Positions 1-8,881 are shown, numbered from the stretch's first letter. The stretch is DNA of 39,992 bases from Alphaproteobacteria bacterium (GCA_017522445.1 JAFWZK010000057.1:1-39992), one strand, 5' to 3'. Made by a program: numbers and translations. Notes: generated by a model not told the origin, from the letters alone.

Positions 1-1185
1 GCAAATGAAAACTGGGCCGATTGGTGGCATGGTGGGGACGATGTGTACTATGCACAGTTTATGGCCAAAGATAATATTTCTTTTCATTCAATATTCTTTC
101 CTGCACAGGAACTGGCAATGGATGATAACTGGAAAACTGTGGATTTATTAAAGGGTTTGAACTTTTTGAACTTTAACGGGGCAAAAATTTCTAAATCTAC
201 GGGTAATGGAATATTCCTGAACGACGCAATCAAAGAAGCACCAGCAGACGCATGGCGATATGCTTTGATGGCAAGCGCACCTGAAACTGATGATACAGAC
301 TTTACAATCGAAAGATTCGCAGATATCGTTAATAAAGACCTGAACGGTATGTTGGGAAACTTTGTTTCACGCGTATGTAAACTGACACAAAAGAACTTTG
401 GTAATAATGTGCCGGCCACAACAGAAAAAAATACAGAGCTGAAAGCCAAGCTGGATGCAAAACTGGCAGATTTAACAAACGCACTGGATGCATGCGAATT
501 CCGTAATGCAATTGCGGCACTGCGTGGAATGTACGCAATTGGAAATGAATATATGACGCGTATGGAACCTTGGACATTGGTCAAAAATGGAGATATGACT
601 GGGGCAGGAAATGTGCTGAACGAATGTTTCCAAATGATTGACCTGTTCGCACGGGTGTCGGCACCAATTATCCCAGATACCGCAAAAAAAATGCAAAATA
701 TTTTTGCACAAAAACATGACATGGTATGGCCAACAGAATACGAACATCGTATCGAAAATAACGCAGAATTTGCTGTGCCAGAAAACCTGTTCAACAGAAT
801 TGATGATGATACTGTCAAAGCACTGACAAACAAGTACTATGTAAAAAAACCTGACAATTCACCAAAACCAATTGTGGCGGAAATTGTATCCATGGAAAAA
901 CACCCTACACGTGATGATTTACATGTGTTAATGGTGGATTATGGGGCCGAAAAACCTGTGCAAATCGTATGCGGCGCACCAAATGTTTCCGTCGGTTTTC
1001 GCGGAATTCTGGCACCCGTTGGATGCAAATTGCCGGGGGCAAAAAAAACAATGGTGCAACGTACTGTCGCAGGCATAGAATCGTTCGGAATGATGTGCAG
1101 TGCGGCCGAACTGAAATGCGGAACAGATGATAAAAACTTGATTCAAATAAATGATAAAAAAACAGGAACTGAATACAAATGTTAG
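1..1185 (+). CDS. metG: Methionyl-tRNA synthetase, 3' part (5' end outside window)
   Basis: Charges tRNA-Met with methionine in the cytoplasm. The reading frame is open from base 1, so the gene is cut by the window edge; the first ATG inside it (43) is internal. The visible part begins late in the class I catalytic domain (the YYAQFMAKDNISFHSIFFPA region), followed by the KMSKS loop as KISKS at about residues 62-66 of the fragment, then the helical anticodon-binding domain. From about residue 285 an EMAP-like tRNA-binding domain follows. It carries VCGAPNVSVG and SFGMMCSAAEL, which resemble the N-terminal domain of PheT more than the usual MetRS C-terminal domain. The stop overlaps the next gene by 7 bases. 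Identity is secure. Confidence 0.95.
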   Translation, partial: ANENWADWWHGGDDVYYAQFMAKDNISFHSIFFPAQELAMDDNWKTVDLLKGLNFLNFNGAKISKSTGNGIFLNDAIKEAPADAWRYALMASAPETDDTDFTIERFADIVNKDLNGMLGNFVSRVCKLTQKNFGNNVPATTEKNTELKAKLDAKLADLTNALDACEFRNAIAALRGMYAIGNEYMTRMEPWTLVKNGDMTGAGNVLNECFQMIDLFARVSAPIIPDTAKKMQNIFAQKHDMVWPTEYEHRIENNAEFAVPENLFNRIDDDTVKALTNKYYVKKPDNSPKPIVAEIVSMEKHPTRDDLHVLMVDYGAEKPVQIVCGAPNVSVGFRGILAPVGCKLPGAKKTMVQRTVAGIESFGMMCSAAELKCGTDDKNLIQINDKKTGTEYKC

Positions 1186-1496
1186 ATAAAACAAGCAGAA
1201 GTATAACTGTAAACGGATACCGTACAGAACAAAATAATACGAAATCACCAATCGCAGAAAAAATTTTTTCTGCCAGATTTCATTGCGAGAATTGTAAAAA
1301 TATTTGTGATTGTAAAAATACACAAAACTGCACATTCGTTAAATATATTTGCGACAGAATATCCAGCACTGTGTATGAATACAATATTAAAAATCCAGAA
1401 CTGACCATCATTATGGACAGTACAGAAGGATGCAAAAAAGCCATGCAAGTAGTTAAACGTGCAAAAAAATTGCGTTCGTATGGGTACTGTAAATAA
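1179..1496 (+). CDS. Small cysteine-rich protein of unknown function
   Basis: I do not recognise this 105-residue protein. It starts inside the end of metG (7-base overlap) and stops just before queH, so it is probably translated from the same message. The middle carries a Cys cluster, C36-x2-C39-x3-C43-x-C45-x5-C51-x6-C58, with further Cys at the C-terminal end. This suggests a bound metal, possibly zinc or an Fe-S cluster. The C-terminal third is basic (KKAMQVVKRAKKLRSYGYCK). There is no signal peptide or membrane segment. The tight packing between two tRNA-related genes hints at a role near tRNA metabolism, but that is only context. Confidence 0.6.
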   Translation: MLDKTSRSITVNGYRTEQNNTKSPIAEKIFSARFHCENCKNICDCKNTQNCTFVKYICDRISSTVYEYNIKNPELTIIMDSTEGCKKAMQVVKRAKKLRSYGYCK

Positions 1497-1497
1497 C

Positions 1498-2040
1498 ATG
1501 AACAAGAATATCAGACTGGTACTGGTTTCATGCTGTGCACCATGCAGTGCCGGGGCAATTCGGCAATTGGTAAATAATGAAATAGACGGTGTGACAGACT
1601 TTGTCGTACTGTTCTTTAATCCAAATATTTTTCCAATGTCTGAATACAACAAAAGACTGGCAGAACAGATTAAGTACTGCCAAGAATGCGGTGCAAAATA
1701 CGATGTTCTGGAATACGACCACGATGCATGGCGTAACGCCGTTCGCGGATTCGAAACCGAACCTGAACGTGGTAAAAGATGCACGCTGTGCTTTGAATAC
1801 AGATTTAGACGGGCCGTAAAATACGCCCAAGATAACGGATATAACGCAATCGCCAGTGTTCTGGGGGTGTCACGACACAAAGACCAATCCCAGGTCGATA
1901 ATGCCGCACGGCAGGCATGCACAGACGTTTTGTATTTGCCAATTATGTGGGACGAAAATCTGCGGGTGAAATTAAACCGTGAATCTGATTTCTATCGACA
2001 GAATTATTGCGGTTGCGAATTTAGTATTCGCAAAGTATAA
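1498..2040 (+). CDS. queH: Epoxyqueuosine reductase QueH (DUF208 family)
   Basis: Catalyses the last step of queuosine biosynthesis, reducing epoxyqueuosine in tRNA to queuosine; QueH is the non-homologous alternative to cobalamin-dependent QueG. The family signature is clear: an N-terminal Cys cluster SCCAPCSAG (C12, C13, C16), a central RCTLCFEYRFRRA motif, and a C-terminal FYRQNYCGCEFS. These cysteines ligate the cluster(s) and form the redox pair in the family. The ATG at 1498 is chosen because the homologous region begins there and the upstream gene stops at 1496; an in-frame ATG at 1459 would overlap that gene. There is no strong ribosome site, so translation may be coupled. At about 180 residues the length is normal. 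Confidence 0.9.
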   Translation: MNKNIRLVLVSCCAPCSAGAIRQLVNNEIDGVTDFVVLFFNPNIFPMSEYNKRLAEQIKYCQECGAKYDVLEYDHDAWRNAVRGFETEPERGKRCTLCFEYRFRRAVKYAQDNGYNAIASVLGVSRHKDQSQVDNAARQACTDVLYLPIMWDENLRVKLNRESDFYRQNYCGCEFSIRKV

Positions 2041-2069
2041 TCAATTCATGATTTAACAAAGGAATATAT

Positions 2070-2945
2070 ATGGCATCTGTTTTTGTTTTCCCAGGCCAGG
2101 GCGCACAATTCGTCGGTATGGGACACGATTTGTATAAAACTTGTCCAGCGGCACGGGCCGTGTTCGATGAAGTTGATGCGGCACTGAATCAAAAACTGTC
2201 GGATATTATTTTTAATGGACCGGCAGAAGAACTGACACTGACGGCAAATGTGCAACCCGCAATTATGGCAACTTCAATCGCAATGCTGCGGGCGACAAAT
2301 GCAAATATCCCAGAATATGTTGCAGGACATTCGCTGGGGGAATATACCGCACTGTGTGCCGCAGGGGCATTAACCGTTGGTCAGGCCGCAAAACTGCTGA
2401 GGGTGCGGGGCAATGCAATGCAAAGCGCAGTGCCTGTGGGACATGGACTGACCGCAGTGGTACTGGGGATGGATATTGATGTACTGCGTGATATTTGTGA
2501 AAATAATGACTGTGATGTCGCAAATGATAATTCGCCAGGACAGGTCGTGATTTCTGGTCTGAAAGAAAATGTCGAGGCAGCAATGGCCGCTGCAAAAGAA
2601 AATGGTGCAAAACGGGCAATGCCATTGGCACTGTCGGTGCCGGTACACTGTCGTGTGCAAAAACCCGCCGCAGATGCAATGCGGGCAGCAATTGAAACAG
2701 TTGATTTCAAACAACCAACTGTACCAATCATATTGAACAAAACATGCCAACCAACACAGGATATTGATGAAATAAAAGACGCGTTGGTATACCAAATGAC
2801 ACACGGTGTGCGTTGGCGTGAAAGTGTGCTGAATATGGTAAACCTGGGTATCACAGAACAAATCGAAGTCGGACCAGGTAATGTTCTGACAGGACTGTGT
2901 TCCAGAATCACAGATAAAATAACCGCTAGAAAATTGGAGGATTAA
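2070..2945 (+). CDS. fabD: Malonyl-CoA:ACP transacylase FabD
   Basis: Transfers malonyl from CoA to acyl carrier protein, supplying extender units for type II fatty acid synthesis. The N-terminus VFVFPGQGAQ and the nucleophile elbow GHSLGEY (Ser at about 88) are diagnostic. The second catalytic residue is expected in SVPVHC near residue 192, and the GPGNVLTGL motif near the C-terminus is also typical. The length of 291 residues is close to the usual 305-310. A good ribosome site (AAAGGA) lies 5' of the ATG. The gene ends two bases before fabG, and a GGAGG serving fabG lies inside its last codons, so the two are one transcript. Confidence 0.95.
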   Translation: MASVFVFPGQGAQFVGMGHDLYKTCPAARAVFDEVDAALNQKLSDIIFNGPAEELTLTANVQPAIMATSIAMLRATNANIPEYVAGHSLGEYTALCAAGALTVGQAAKLLRVRGNAMQSAVPVGHGLTAVVLGMDIDVLRDICENNDCDVANDNSPGQVVISGLKENVEAAMAAAKENGAKRAMPLALSVPVHCRVQKPAADAMRAAIETVDFKQPTVPIILNKTCQPTQDIDEIKDALVYQMTHGVRWRESVLNMVNLGITEQIEVGPGNVLTGLCSRITDKITARKLED

Positions 2946-2947
2946 TT

Positions 2948-3676
2948 ATGTTTGATTTATCAGGTCGGGTCGCACTGGTTACAGGTGCAACAGGCGGAAT
3001 TGGTGGGGCAATCGCAAAAAAAATGCAGGCGGCAGGGGCAACCGTTGTCGTGTCTGGACGAAATATCACAAAAATGAACGCTGAATTTGATGATTCTTAT
3101 GTGAAAATCCCATGTGATTTGGCCGCAGATGGCGGGGCAGTCGAACTGGTGATGAACACAATCGAAAAATGCGGAAAAATCGATATCTTAATCAACAACG
3201 CAGGTATCACAAAAGATACACTGATTATGCGTATGACAGACGAACAATTCGATGACGTGATTAATACAAATCTGCGGTCATGCTTTAAAATGTGTCGGGC
3301 CGCAATTATGCCAATGATGAAAAACAGATTTGGACGTATTATTAATATGGCGTCTATTATCGGGGCCATCGGGGGACCAGGACAGGCAAACTATGCCGCA
3401 TCCAAAGGCGGTATAATCGCAATGACAAAATCAATCGCCGCCGAAGTTGCCAGCCGCGGTATTACTGCAAACGCAATCGCACCTGGGTTTATCAAAACAC
3501 CTATGACGGATGTTCTGCCAGAAGAACTGAAAAAATCTTACCTGGCACAAATCCCAGCGGGACGATTTGGCGAACCAGACGACATCGCAAATGCATGTGT
3601 GTTCCTGGCATCGGATGAAGCCGCATATATAAACGGACAAACACTGCATGTAAATGGTGGGATGGGACGCTTTTAA
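2948..3676 (+). CDS. fabG: 3-oxoacyl-ACP reductase FabG
   Basis: NADPH-dependent reduction of 3-ketoacyl-ACP in fatty acid elongation. It is a classical short-chain dehydrogenase: cofactor motif TGATGGIG at residues 12-19, NNAG at 83-86, and the catalytic triad Ser136, Tyr149, Lys153 in MASIIG...YAASK. The C-terminus ends LHVNGGMGRF, typical of FabG. At 242 residues the length is normal. It follows fabD directly and its stop shares one base with the mnmG start. acpP and fabF, often next to fabG, are not here. Paralogous SDRs are numerous, but pairing with fabD makes FabG the best assignment. Confidence 0.93.
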   Translation: MFDLSGRVALVTGATGGIGGAIAKKMQAAGATVVVSGRNITKMNAEFDDSYVKIPCDLAADGGAVELVMNTIEKCGKIDILINNAGITKDTLIMRMTDEQFDDVINTNLRSCFKMCRAAIMPMMKNRFGRIINMASIIGAIGGPGQANYAASKGGIIAMTKSIAAEVASRGITANAIAPGFIKTPMTDVLPEELKKSYLAQIPAGRFGEPDDIANACVFLASDEAAYINGQTLHVNGGMGRF

Positions 3677-5319
3677 TGAAACAATATGATGTGATTGTTA
3701 TTGGTGGGGGACACGCAGGCGTCGAAGCTGCAACAGCCGCCGCCAGACGTGGGGCAAAAACACTGCTGATGACCCAGCGGGTCGATGACCTGGGCGCTTT
3801 GTCGTGTAACCCCAGCATCGGTGGACCTGGAAAATCACAAATGGTGGCAGAAATGGACGCGTTTGGCGGTGTTATGCCACGGGCCGCAGATCGTGCCGGT
3901 ATTCATTGGCGTACACTGAATGCAACACATGGGGCCGCAACCCAGGCACTGAGGGCGCAAATAGACCGAAACCTGTATCACAGGGCAATTGTCGATATTT
4001 TGAGTGAATATAAAAACCTGGATACTGTATTTGAAACAGTCGTTGATATCGATAAAACCGCAACAATTATTAATGATAAATACCAGGGCAGGGCAATCGT
4101 TTTTACAACTGGGACTTTCCTGAACGGGATGGTCACATGTGGCGATGAAAAAATACCGTCTGGACGACTGATGGACAGCGGGCAATACCAAGAAAATGAT
4201 GCAAAAACATCAAATTTCTTGCAAGAAATGGGGTTTAAGATACTGCGACTGAAAACAGGGACACCGGCACGACTGAAACGCGACAGCATAAACTGGGACG
4301 TGTGCGAAGTGCAACCAGGTGATATGCCACATGACTGGTTTTCAGATGGTGATGAAAATAATAAATATGAATCTGTGTGCTTTATAACCTATACAAATGA
4401 AAATACACATAATGTCATTCGGGAAAATATAAAAAATGCACCAATGTATAATGGGGACATAGTCGGAACAGGGCCACGGTACTGCCCCAGTATCGAAGAC
4501 AAAGTTATGCGGTTCCCAGAACATACATCACACCACGTGTTCCTGGAACCCGAAGGGGCAGACAGTGATATAATCTATCCAAATGGATTGTCCACCAGTT
4601 TCGGCAAAGACGAACAAGAAAAATGGCTGCGGACAATTCCAGGACTGGAAAACGTGGAAATCGTTCGCTATGGATACGCAATCGAATATGACGCAATCGA
4701 TGCACGGGCATTGAATGATAAACTGCAAAGCAAAGACTGGCCACACCTGTTCTTTGCGGGGCAAATTAATGGTACATCTGGATATGAAGAGGCGGCGGCC
4801 CAGGGACTGGTCGCGGGTGCAAATGCCGCAGCATATGCGTGCGGGTTGCCATACCTGGAAATCGACCGTACAAATTCAATGATTGGGGTTTTAATTGACG
4901 ATATAACAACAATCGGGGTTGATGAACCCTATCGTATGTTTACATCACGTGCGGAATATCGTTTGCACCTGCGGGCAGATAATGCAATTAAAAGATTGGG
5001 AAAAATTGGTGTGGAACTGGGACTGATTGGACAGGGTGCGTATGAAAAAAAACTGGCCGCCAAGGCAGATATTTTTACAAAAAACGATGCCTTTTATGCC
5101 GGATATATCGCCCGCAACGAACGGGAAATTGCCGCATATAAACGTGATGCAGAATTGAAAATACCTGTCGATTTTGTTTATGCAGGATTGCCGGGGTTGA
5201 CCAATGAATTGGTTGAAAAATTGACTGCGACACGGCCTGAAAATATTGCCGATTTGTCCCGCATACCGGGCATGACCCCCGCAGGGATTATGGTGGTGCT
5301 GCGAAAAATCAAGGCATAA
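3676..5319 (+). CDS. mnmG: tRNA uridine-34 carboxymethylaminomethyl modification enzyme MnmG (GidA), short form
   Basis: FAD-dependent partner of MnmE that installs the (carboxymethyl)aminomethyl group at wobble U34. Visible motifs are the dinucleotide fold GGGHAGVEAATAAARRG at the N-terminus, SCNPSIGGPGKSQMVAEMDAFGG, LNATHGAATQALRAQIDR, GTFLNGM, LKTGTPARL, EPYRMFTSRAEYRL (about residue 420) and the C-terminal RIPGMTPAGI. At 547 residues it is about 75 shorter than usual (about 620). The missing part lies between the TSRAEYRL region and YAGYIARNEREI, in the linker and helical C-terminal domain. The frame is continuous, so this is a compact allele and not a frameshift. Several motifs differ from the norm (GPGKSQM where GxGKGHL is common). 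The partner mnmE is at 32914-34239. Confidence 0.9.
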   Translation: MKQYDVIVIGGGHAGVEAATAAARRGAKTLLMTQRVDDLGALSCNPSIGGPGKSQMVAEMDAFGGVMPRAADRAGIHWRTLNATHGAATQALRAQIDRNLYHRAIVDILSEYKNLDTVFETVVDIDKTATIINDKYQGRAIVFTTGTFLNGMVTCGDEKIPSGRLMDSGQYQENDAKTSNFLQEMGFKILRLKTGTPARLKRDSINWDVCEVQPGDMPHDWFSDGDENNKYESVCFITYTNENTHNVIRENIKNAPMYNGDIVGTGPRYCPSIEDKVMRFPEHTSHHVFLEPEGADSDIIYPNGLSTSFGKDEQEKWLRTIPGLENVEIVRYGYAIEYDAIDARALNDKLQSKDWPHLFFAGQINGTSGYEEAAAQGLVAGANAAAYACGLPYLEIDRTNSMIGVLIDDITTIGVDEPYRMFTSRAEYRLHLRADNAIKRLGKIGVELGLIGQGAYEKKLAAKADIFTKNDAFYAGYIARNEREIAAYKRDAELKIPVDFVYAGLPGLTNELVEKLTATRPENIADLSRIPGMTPAGIMVVLRKIKA

Positions 5320-5391
5320 AATGCATACGGTCTTGTTCGTATTCACGCAATAATGCGGTATCTAAAAATTATAATCCTTAAAAAAAACCAC

Positions 5392-5420
5392 TGGAAATTA
5401 TTTCCGTTATGATTTATAGT
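5392..5420 (+). promoter_or_regulatory. Probable sigma-70-type promoter of tRNA-Thr
   Basis: A -35-like TGGAAA (5392-5397) and a -10 TATAGT (5415-5420) are separated by 17 bases and end 14 bases before the mature tRNA 5' end. The 115-base gap between mnmG and the tRNA holds no gene. Both boxes are imperfect, so this is a moderate call. Confidence 0.4.
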
Positions 5421-5434
5421 CTTTGCACATGTCG

Positions 5435-5510
5435 GCCGGTGTAGCTCAGCTGGTAGAGCATCTCATTCGTAATGAGGGGGTCGCAGGTTCAAGTCCTGTC
5501 ACCGGCACCA
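5435..5510 (+). tRNA. tRNA-Thr (anticodon CGT)
   Basis: A full cloverleaf can be drawn. The acceptor stem is GCCGGTG/CACCGGC, the D arm has GCTCAGCTGGTAGAGC, the anticodon stem TCTCA/TGAGG carries loop TTCGTAA (anticodon CGT, reads ACG), and the T arm is GCAGG-TTCAAGT-CCTGT. The discriminator is A and CCA is encoded. A spurious open frame reading AGVAQLVEHLIRNEG crosses it, a familiar translation artefact of this tRNA. It is followed by a terminator. Confidence 0.97.
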
Positions 5511-5520
5511 TAAATATAAA

Positions 5521-5550
5521 AAAAACACCGGTCTTTGCCGGTGTTTTTGT
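5521..5550 (+). terminator. Rho-independent terminator after tRNA-Thr, probably bidirectional
   Basis: A stem of 11 pairs (A5CACCGG with CCGGTGT5) around a 6-base loop has an A-run on the 5' side and a T-run on the 3' side. It can therefore also terminate the convergent pheT, whose stop is at 5564. Confidence 0.88.
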
Positions 5551-5563
5551 TATTTTTACAACT

Positions 5564-7867
5564 TTATTTATCACGGATGTTTGCATCGCATTTCTTTTCA
5601 ACCAATTTTATTACAGATTCCTGCAACGATAATAAATCTGAATCTGACATATTATCATTTGGCTGAATCGTTATTGTAAATGCAATCGATTTTGTGCCGT
5701 CACCCATATCAAATGCATCAAATACAACAACATCTATAATACGACTGTCCGCAACACGGGCCACAGATGTCAATTTTTCCGCAGGCGTATCCGCATCAAC
5801 AATAAATGCAAAATCACGCGTTATTGGTTGAAAATCTGGTAAAGCGGGCTGGCGACCACAACGTGCGGCAGGCAATACAGAAATATCATCAACAATCGCA
5901 ATTACTACATTTGTTTTTATACGCAATTTCTTTGCAACAGATGGATGCAGTTCACCAAATTCCGCCAACTTCTTTTTGCCCTGCATCAATGCACCATAAC
6001 GATATGGATGCGCCCAACGTGGTGCATTGTCAGACGATACTGTAAAACGTTGACCCGACATCAGGGAAATTAAGTCTGCCTTGACATCATAAATATCAAC
6101 ACTGCGATTGCGGCCTGTCCAATGCTTGGGCGATGTGGCGCCTGTTCTGACAATCGCAACCTGGGTATGCTGCTGCCCAGGCATATCACCATCAAAAACA
6201 GTTCCCAATTCAAATAAATTCAAATCTGGGTATCCACGTTTTTCGTTATTTGAAACCGCAATCAACAGATTTCCCAATAAATTATTTCGTGCGGTATTCA
6301 AATCTACAATTATAGGATTTGCAACAGGAATTATTGGTTTATCAGTCAACAATTCTTCAACAACAGAATTACCAAAACCAAATGTTACCGTTTCGTTTAA
6401 TCCACGATTTGCCAATTTTTGTTTTAATTCTAAATCTATGTCTTTATGAAAAGTGTTTGTTACGGTGTCTGACATTTTTTTAAGACCAACTTTTTCATAA
6501 CCATATATACGAACCAAATCAGCAACAATTGTTTCTGGAATTTCAACATCAACACGTGCAGGACTTGGTGTAACAGTCCATGTATCACCACTGATTTTTA
6601 TTGTATACCCCAAACGTTCTAATATAGATTTTTGGGTTTCTGGATCCATATCAAAACCAATTTTTTGTGCAAAATATTTTGGCGTATATTTAATTTTAAC
6701 ATCTGGGGCGGCATCTGTACCGGCGGCAAATGTAGAAACAATTTCACCACCACACGCGTCCATAATTATATGGGCAGCATTCATTGCAGCCACGCCTGTA
6801 ATCGTTGGATTAATACCGCGTTCATAACGATATGATGCATCGGTTGATATACCCAATCTTTTTGCAGATTTACGAACAGATACAGGGTCAAAATACGCAG
6901 ATTCCAGAATTATATTCTGGGTCGTGTCCGTTGTCGATGCACGTGCACCACCAATAACACCCGCCAATGCCAAAATGCCATCATTATCAGCAATAACCAT
7001 GTCGTTTTCGGTCAATTCATGTTCGGTATCAAACAGGTCTGTAAACTTCTCGCCCGGGGTGGCCATACGTACAACAATATCACCGCGAACCGCATCTGCA
7101 TCAAAGCAATGCATGGGTTGTGCCATGTCATAACAGATATAGTTCGTTGCATCCACAGGTGCATTTTTTGGATTTATACCAATTGCAGCCAGCCGTGATG
7201 CAATTCTGGTATTGCTGGGGCCAACCTTTATACCACGAATTTCAATCATTTTATATGTACGACATTTGTCTGTCTTTAATACAACCTGACGATTTCCAGA
7301 AATATTTTTGAACGCTGGGTCGTTTGGTTCAATATATTCACCAATACCCGCCGCAGATAAATCGCGTGCAATACCACGAACAGATAAATAATCAGGTCTG
7401 TTTGGTGTTATACCTGCATCAAATATAGTTTTTGTTTCAATAACAGGTGTTCCAATTTTTGTATTTTCTGGTAATTCAATAATTCCACTATGGTCGTCAT
7501 TTATCCCCAATTCTTTGCCAGAACACATCATGCCATCTGATAAAACCCCACGTAATTTACCAGATTGAATTTCATGTCCATCAATTACACACCCTGGTAT
7601 TGCCAGCGCAGATATTAAACCCACACGTGCATTTGGTGCACCACATACAACCTGACGCAGGGTGGGTGTCCCATCATCAACACGCAACACATGCAGATGA
7701 TCACTGTTTTCATGTGGTTTACACTCTACTATTTTCGCTGCAATTGGTGAAACAGGCAACTGTAAATCTTCTACCTCGAGTCCGATACGGGTCAAGGTTT
7801 CAGATATAGTTTGTGCATCCGCATCTGTTTTTAAATAATCCTTTAACCAATCATATGTCCATTTCAT
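5564..7867 (-). CDS. pheT: Phenylalanyl-tRNA synthetase beta subunit
   Basis: Beta chain of the alpha2-beta2 PheRS; it provides tRNA binding and editing. The domains appear in order. The N-terminal EMAP-like tRNA-binding domain is at about residues 40-150 (VVCGAPNARVG, SDGMMCSGKELGI). The B3/B4 editing region follows, with GIKVGPSNTRIASRLAAIGI before it. B5 comes next, and the C-terminal anticodon-binding FDX-ACB fold starts at QPITRDFAFIVDAD. I chose the start MKWTYDWLKDYL (ATG at 7867, about 767 residues) over an upstream start at 7897, because the family begins there, a GGGGGT ribosome site precedes it, and the longer form would overlap pheS. It is translated from the pheS message. Confidence 0.95.
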   Translation of the reverse strand: MKWTYDWLKDYLKTDADAQTISETLTRIGLEVEDLQLPVSPIAAKIVECKPHENSDHLHVLRVDDGTPTLRQVVCGAPNARVGLISALAIPGCVIDGHEIQSGKLRGVLSDGMMCSGKELGINDDHSGIIELPENTKIGTPVIETKTIFDAGITPNRPDYLSVRGIARDLSAAGIGEYIEPNDPAFKNISGNRQVVLKTDKCRTYKMIEIRGIKVGPSNTRIASRLAAIGINPKNAPVDATNYICYDMAQPMHCFDADAVRGDIVVRMATPGEKFTDLFDTEHELTENDMVIADNDGILALAGVIGGARASTTDTTQNIILESAYFDPVSVRKSAKRLGISTDASYRYERGINPTITGVAAMNAAHIIMDACGGEIVSTFAAGTDAAPDVKIKYTPKYFAQKIGFDMDPETQKSILERLGYTIKISGDTWTVTPSPARVDVEIPETIVADLVRIYGYEKVGLKKMSDTVTNTFHKDIDLELKQKLANRGLNETVTFGFGNSVVEELLTDKPIIPVANPIIVDLNTARNNLLGNLLIAVSNNEKRGYPDLNLFELGTVFDGDMPGQQHTQVAIVRTGATSPKHWTGRNRSVDIYDVKADLISLMSGQRFTVSSDNAPRWAHPYRYGALMQGKKKLAEFGELHPSVAKKLRIKTNVVIAIVDDISVLPAARCGRQPALPDFQPITRDFAFIVDADTPAEKLTSVARVADSRIIDVVVFDAFDMGDGTKSIAFTITIQPNDNMSDSDLLSLQESVIKLVEKKCDANIRDK

Positions 7868-7883
7868 AATTATACCCCCATTT

Positions 7884-8837
7884 TTAGAACCCAGCACTTT
7901 TTAACCAGCGCACATCAGAATCTGTAAACGCACGTATATCGTTCAAACCATATTTAATCATTACCAGACGTGCCCAACCGAATCCAAATGCAAAACCCTG
8001 ATATTTATCTGGATTAATATTACAATTTTTTAATACATTTGGATGAACCATGCCACCGCACAATAATTCCATCCATTTGTCACCAAATTTCATATCTATT
8101 TCAATTGATGGGTCCGTAAATGGAAAGTATGATGGACGAATTCTTAGTTCCAGGTCATCCTTTTCAAAATATTTAGATGCAAATGTTCGCATTGTTGCCA
8201 ACATATCAGACAAATTTACACCTTTTTCAATTGTATCAATATACAAACCTTCTATTTGACCAAACATTGCAGAATGTGTTGCATCTAATTCTTTGCGATA
8301 ACATTGACCAACAGTAAACATTTTAATTGGTACACCATTTTTTTTCATCGCACGAATTTGTACCGCAGACGTTTGTGTACGCATTACATTGCCGTTTGTT
8401 AAAAAGAAAGTATCCTGCATATCACGGGCAGGGTGATGCATCGGTGTATTTAATGCCGTAAAATTATGCCAATCATCTTCTATTTCTGGACCCGTCATAT
8501 ATGTATAACCCAAAGATTCAAAAATATTTACAACTTCTTTGAAACTTTGTGTCAAAGGATGCAATGTACCACGATTTTCAGGCATTGGATTTAACGATAC
8601 ATCCAATTTCTGTTTCTGCAACCCAGCCATCAGAACCGCGTTCTCGATTTCTGTTTGACGCGTTTTGAATAATTCACGTAAAACCTGGTTTTCTTGGTTC
8701 AGTGCCGCACGGGCATCGTTGTCCAGATTCTTCATTTCTTTTAATCGGGCAGTCATTGTGCCATTTTTACCAAATGTGGCAGAATACAGTGCCTGCAATT
8801 CTTCCAATGTGTTTATGTTTTTAATTTGTTCGTGCAT
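7884..8837 (-). CDS. pheS: Phenylalanyl-tRNA synthetase alpha subunit
   Basis: Catalytic chain of PheRS. An N-terminal coiled-coil arm (residues 1-80) is followed by the class II catalytic core. Motif 2 is around FTVGQCYRKELDATHSAMFGQIEG, and motif 3 is GFAFGFGWARLVMIKYGLNDIRAF near the C-terminus. The Phe-binding and zinc-free core looks intact. At 317 residues it is slightly shorter than the usual 327-350, mainly in the N-terminal arm. An AAGGT ribosome site lies just upstream. A terminator-like hairpin separates it from rplT, so pheST may have its own promoter or depend on read-through. Confidence 0.95.
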   Translation of the reverse strand: MHEQIKNINTLEELQALYSATFGKNGTMTARLKEMKNLDNDARAALNQENQVLRELFKTRQTEIENAVLMAGLQKQKLDVSLNPMPENRGTLHPLTQSFKEVVNIFESLGYTYMTGPEIEDDWHNFTALNTPMHHPARDMQDTFFLTNGNVMRTQTSAVQIRAMKKNGVPIKMFTVGQCYRKELDATHSAMFGQIEGLYIDTIEKGVNLSDMLATMRTFASKYFEKDDLELRIRPSYFPFTDPSIEIDMKFGDKWMELLCGGMVHPNVLKNCNINPDKYQGFAFGFGWARLVMIKYGLNDIRAFTDSDVRWLKSAGF

Positions 8838-8854
8838 GTCTTTTACCTTAAACT

Positions 8855-8881
8855 GAAAAAAGCCGTCATGTGACGGCTTTT
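8855..8881 (-). terminator. Terminator hairpin between rplT and pheS
   Basis: On the minus strand an 8-pair stem AGCCGTCA/TGACGGCT with a 2-base loop is flanked by A-run and T-run. It lies 18 bases before the pheS start. It could end the rpmI-rplT message or act as an attenuator for pheST. I see no phenylalanine-rich leader peptide in the 78-base gap. Confidence 0.75.

Noticed and set aside
84-833. 249-codon open frame antisense to metG
   Set aside because: Opposite a recognised synthetase; no start signal or recognisable domain.
3676-5319. Frameshift or pseudogene to explain the short MnmG
   Set aside because: The frame is continuous and both the FAD motifs and the C-terminal motif are intact, so an internal in-frame loss is the simpler reading.
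5423-5632. 69-codon open frame reading AGVAQLVEHLIRNEG
   Set aside because: It runs through tRNA-Thr and the terminator; this peptide is a known artefact of translating tRNA genes.
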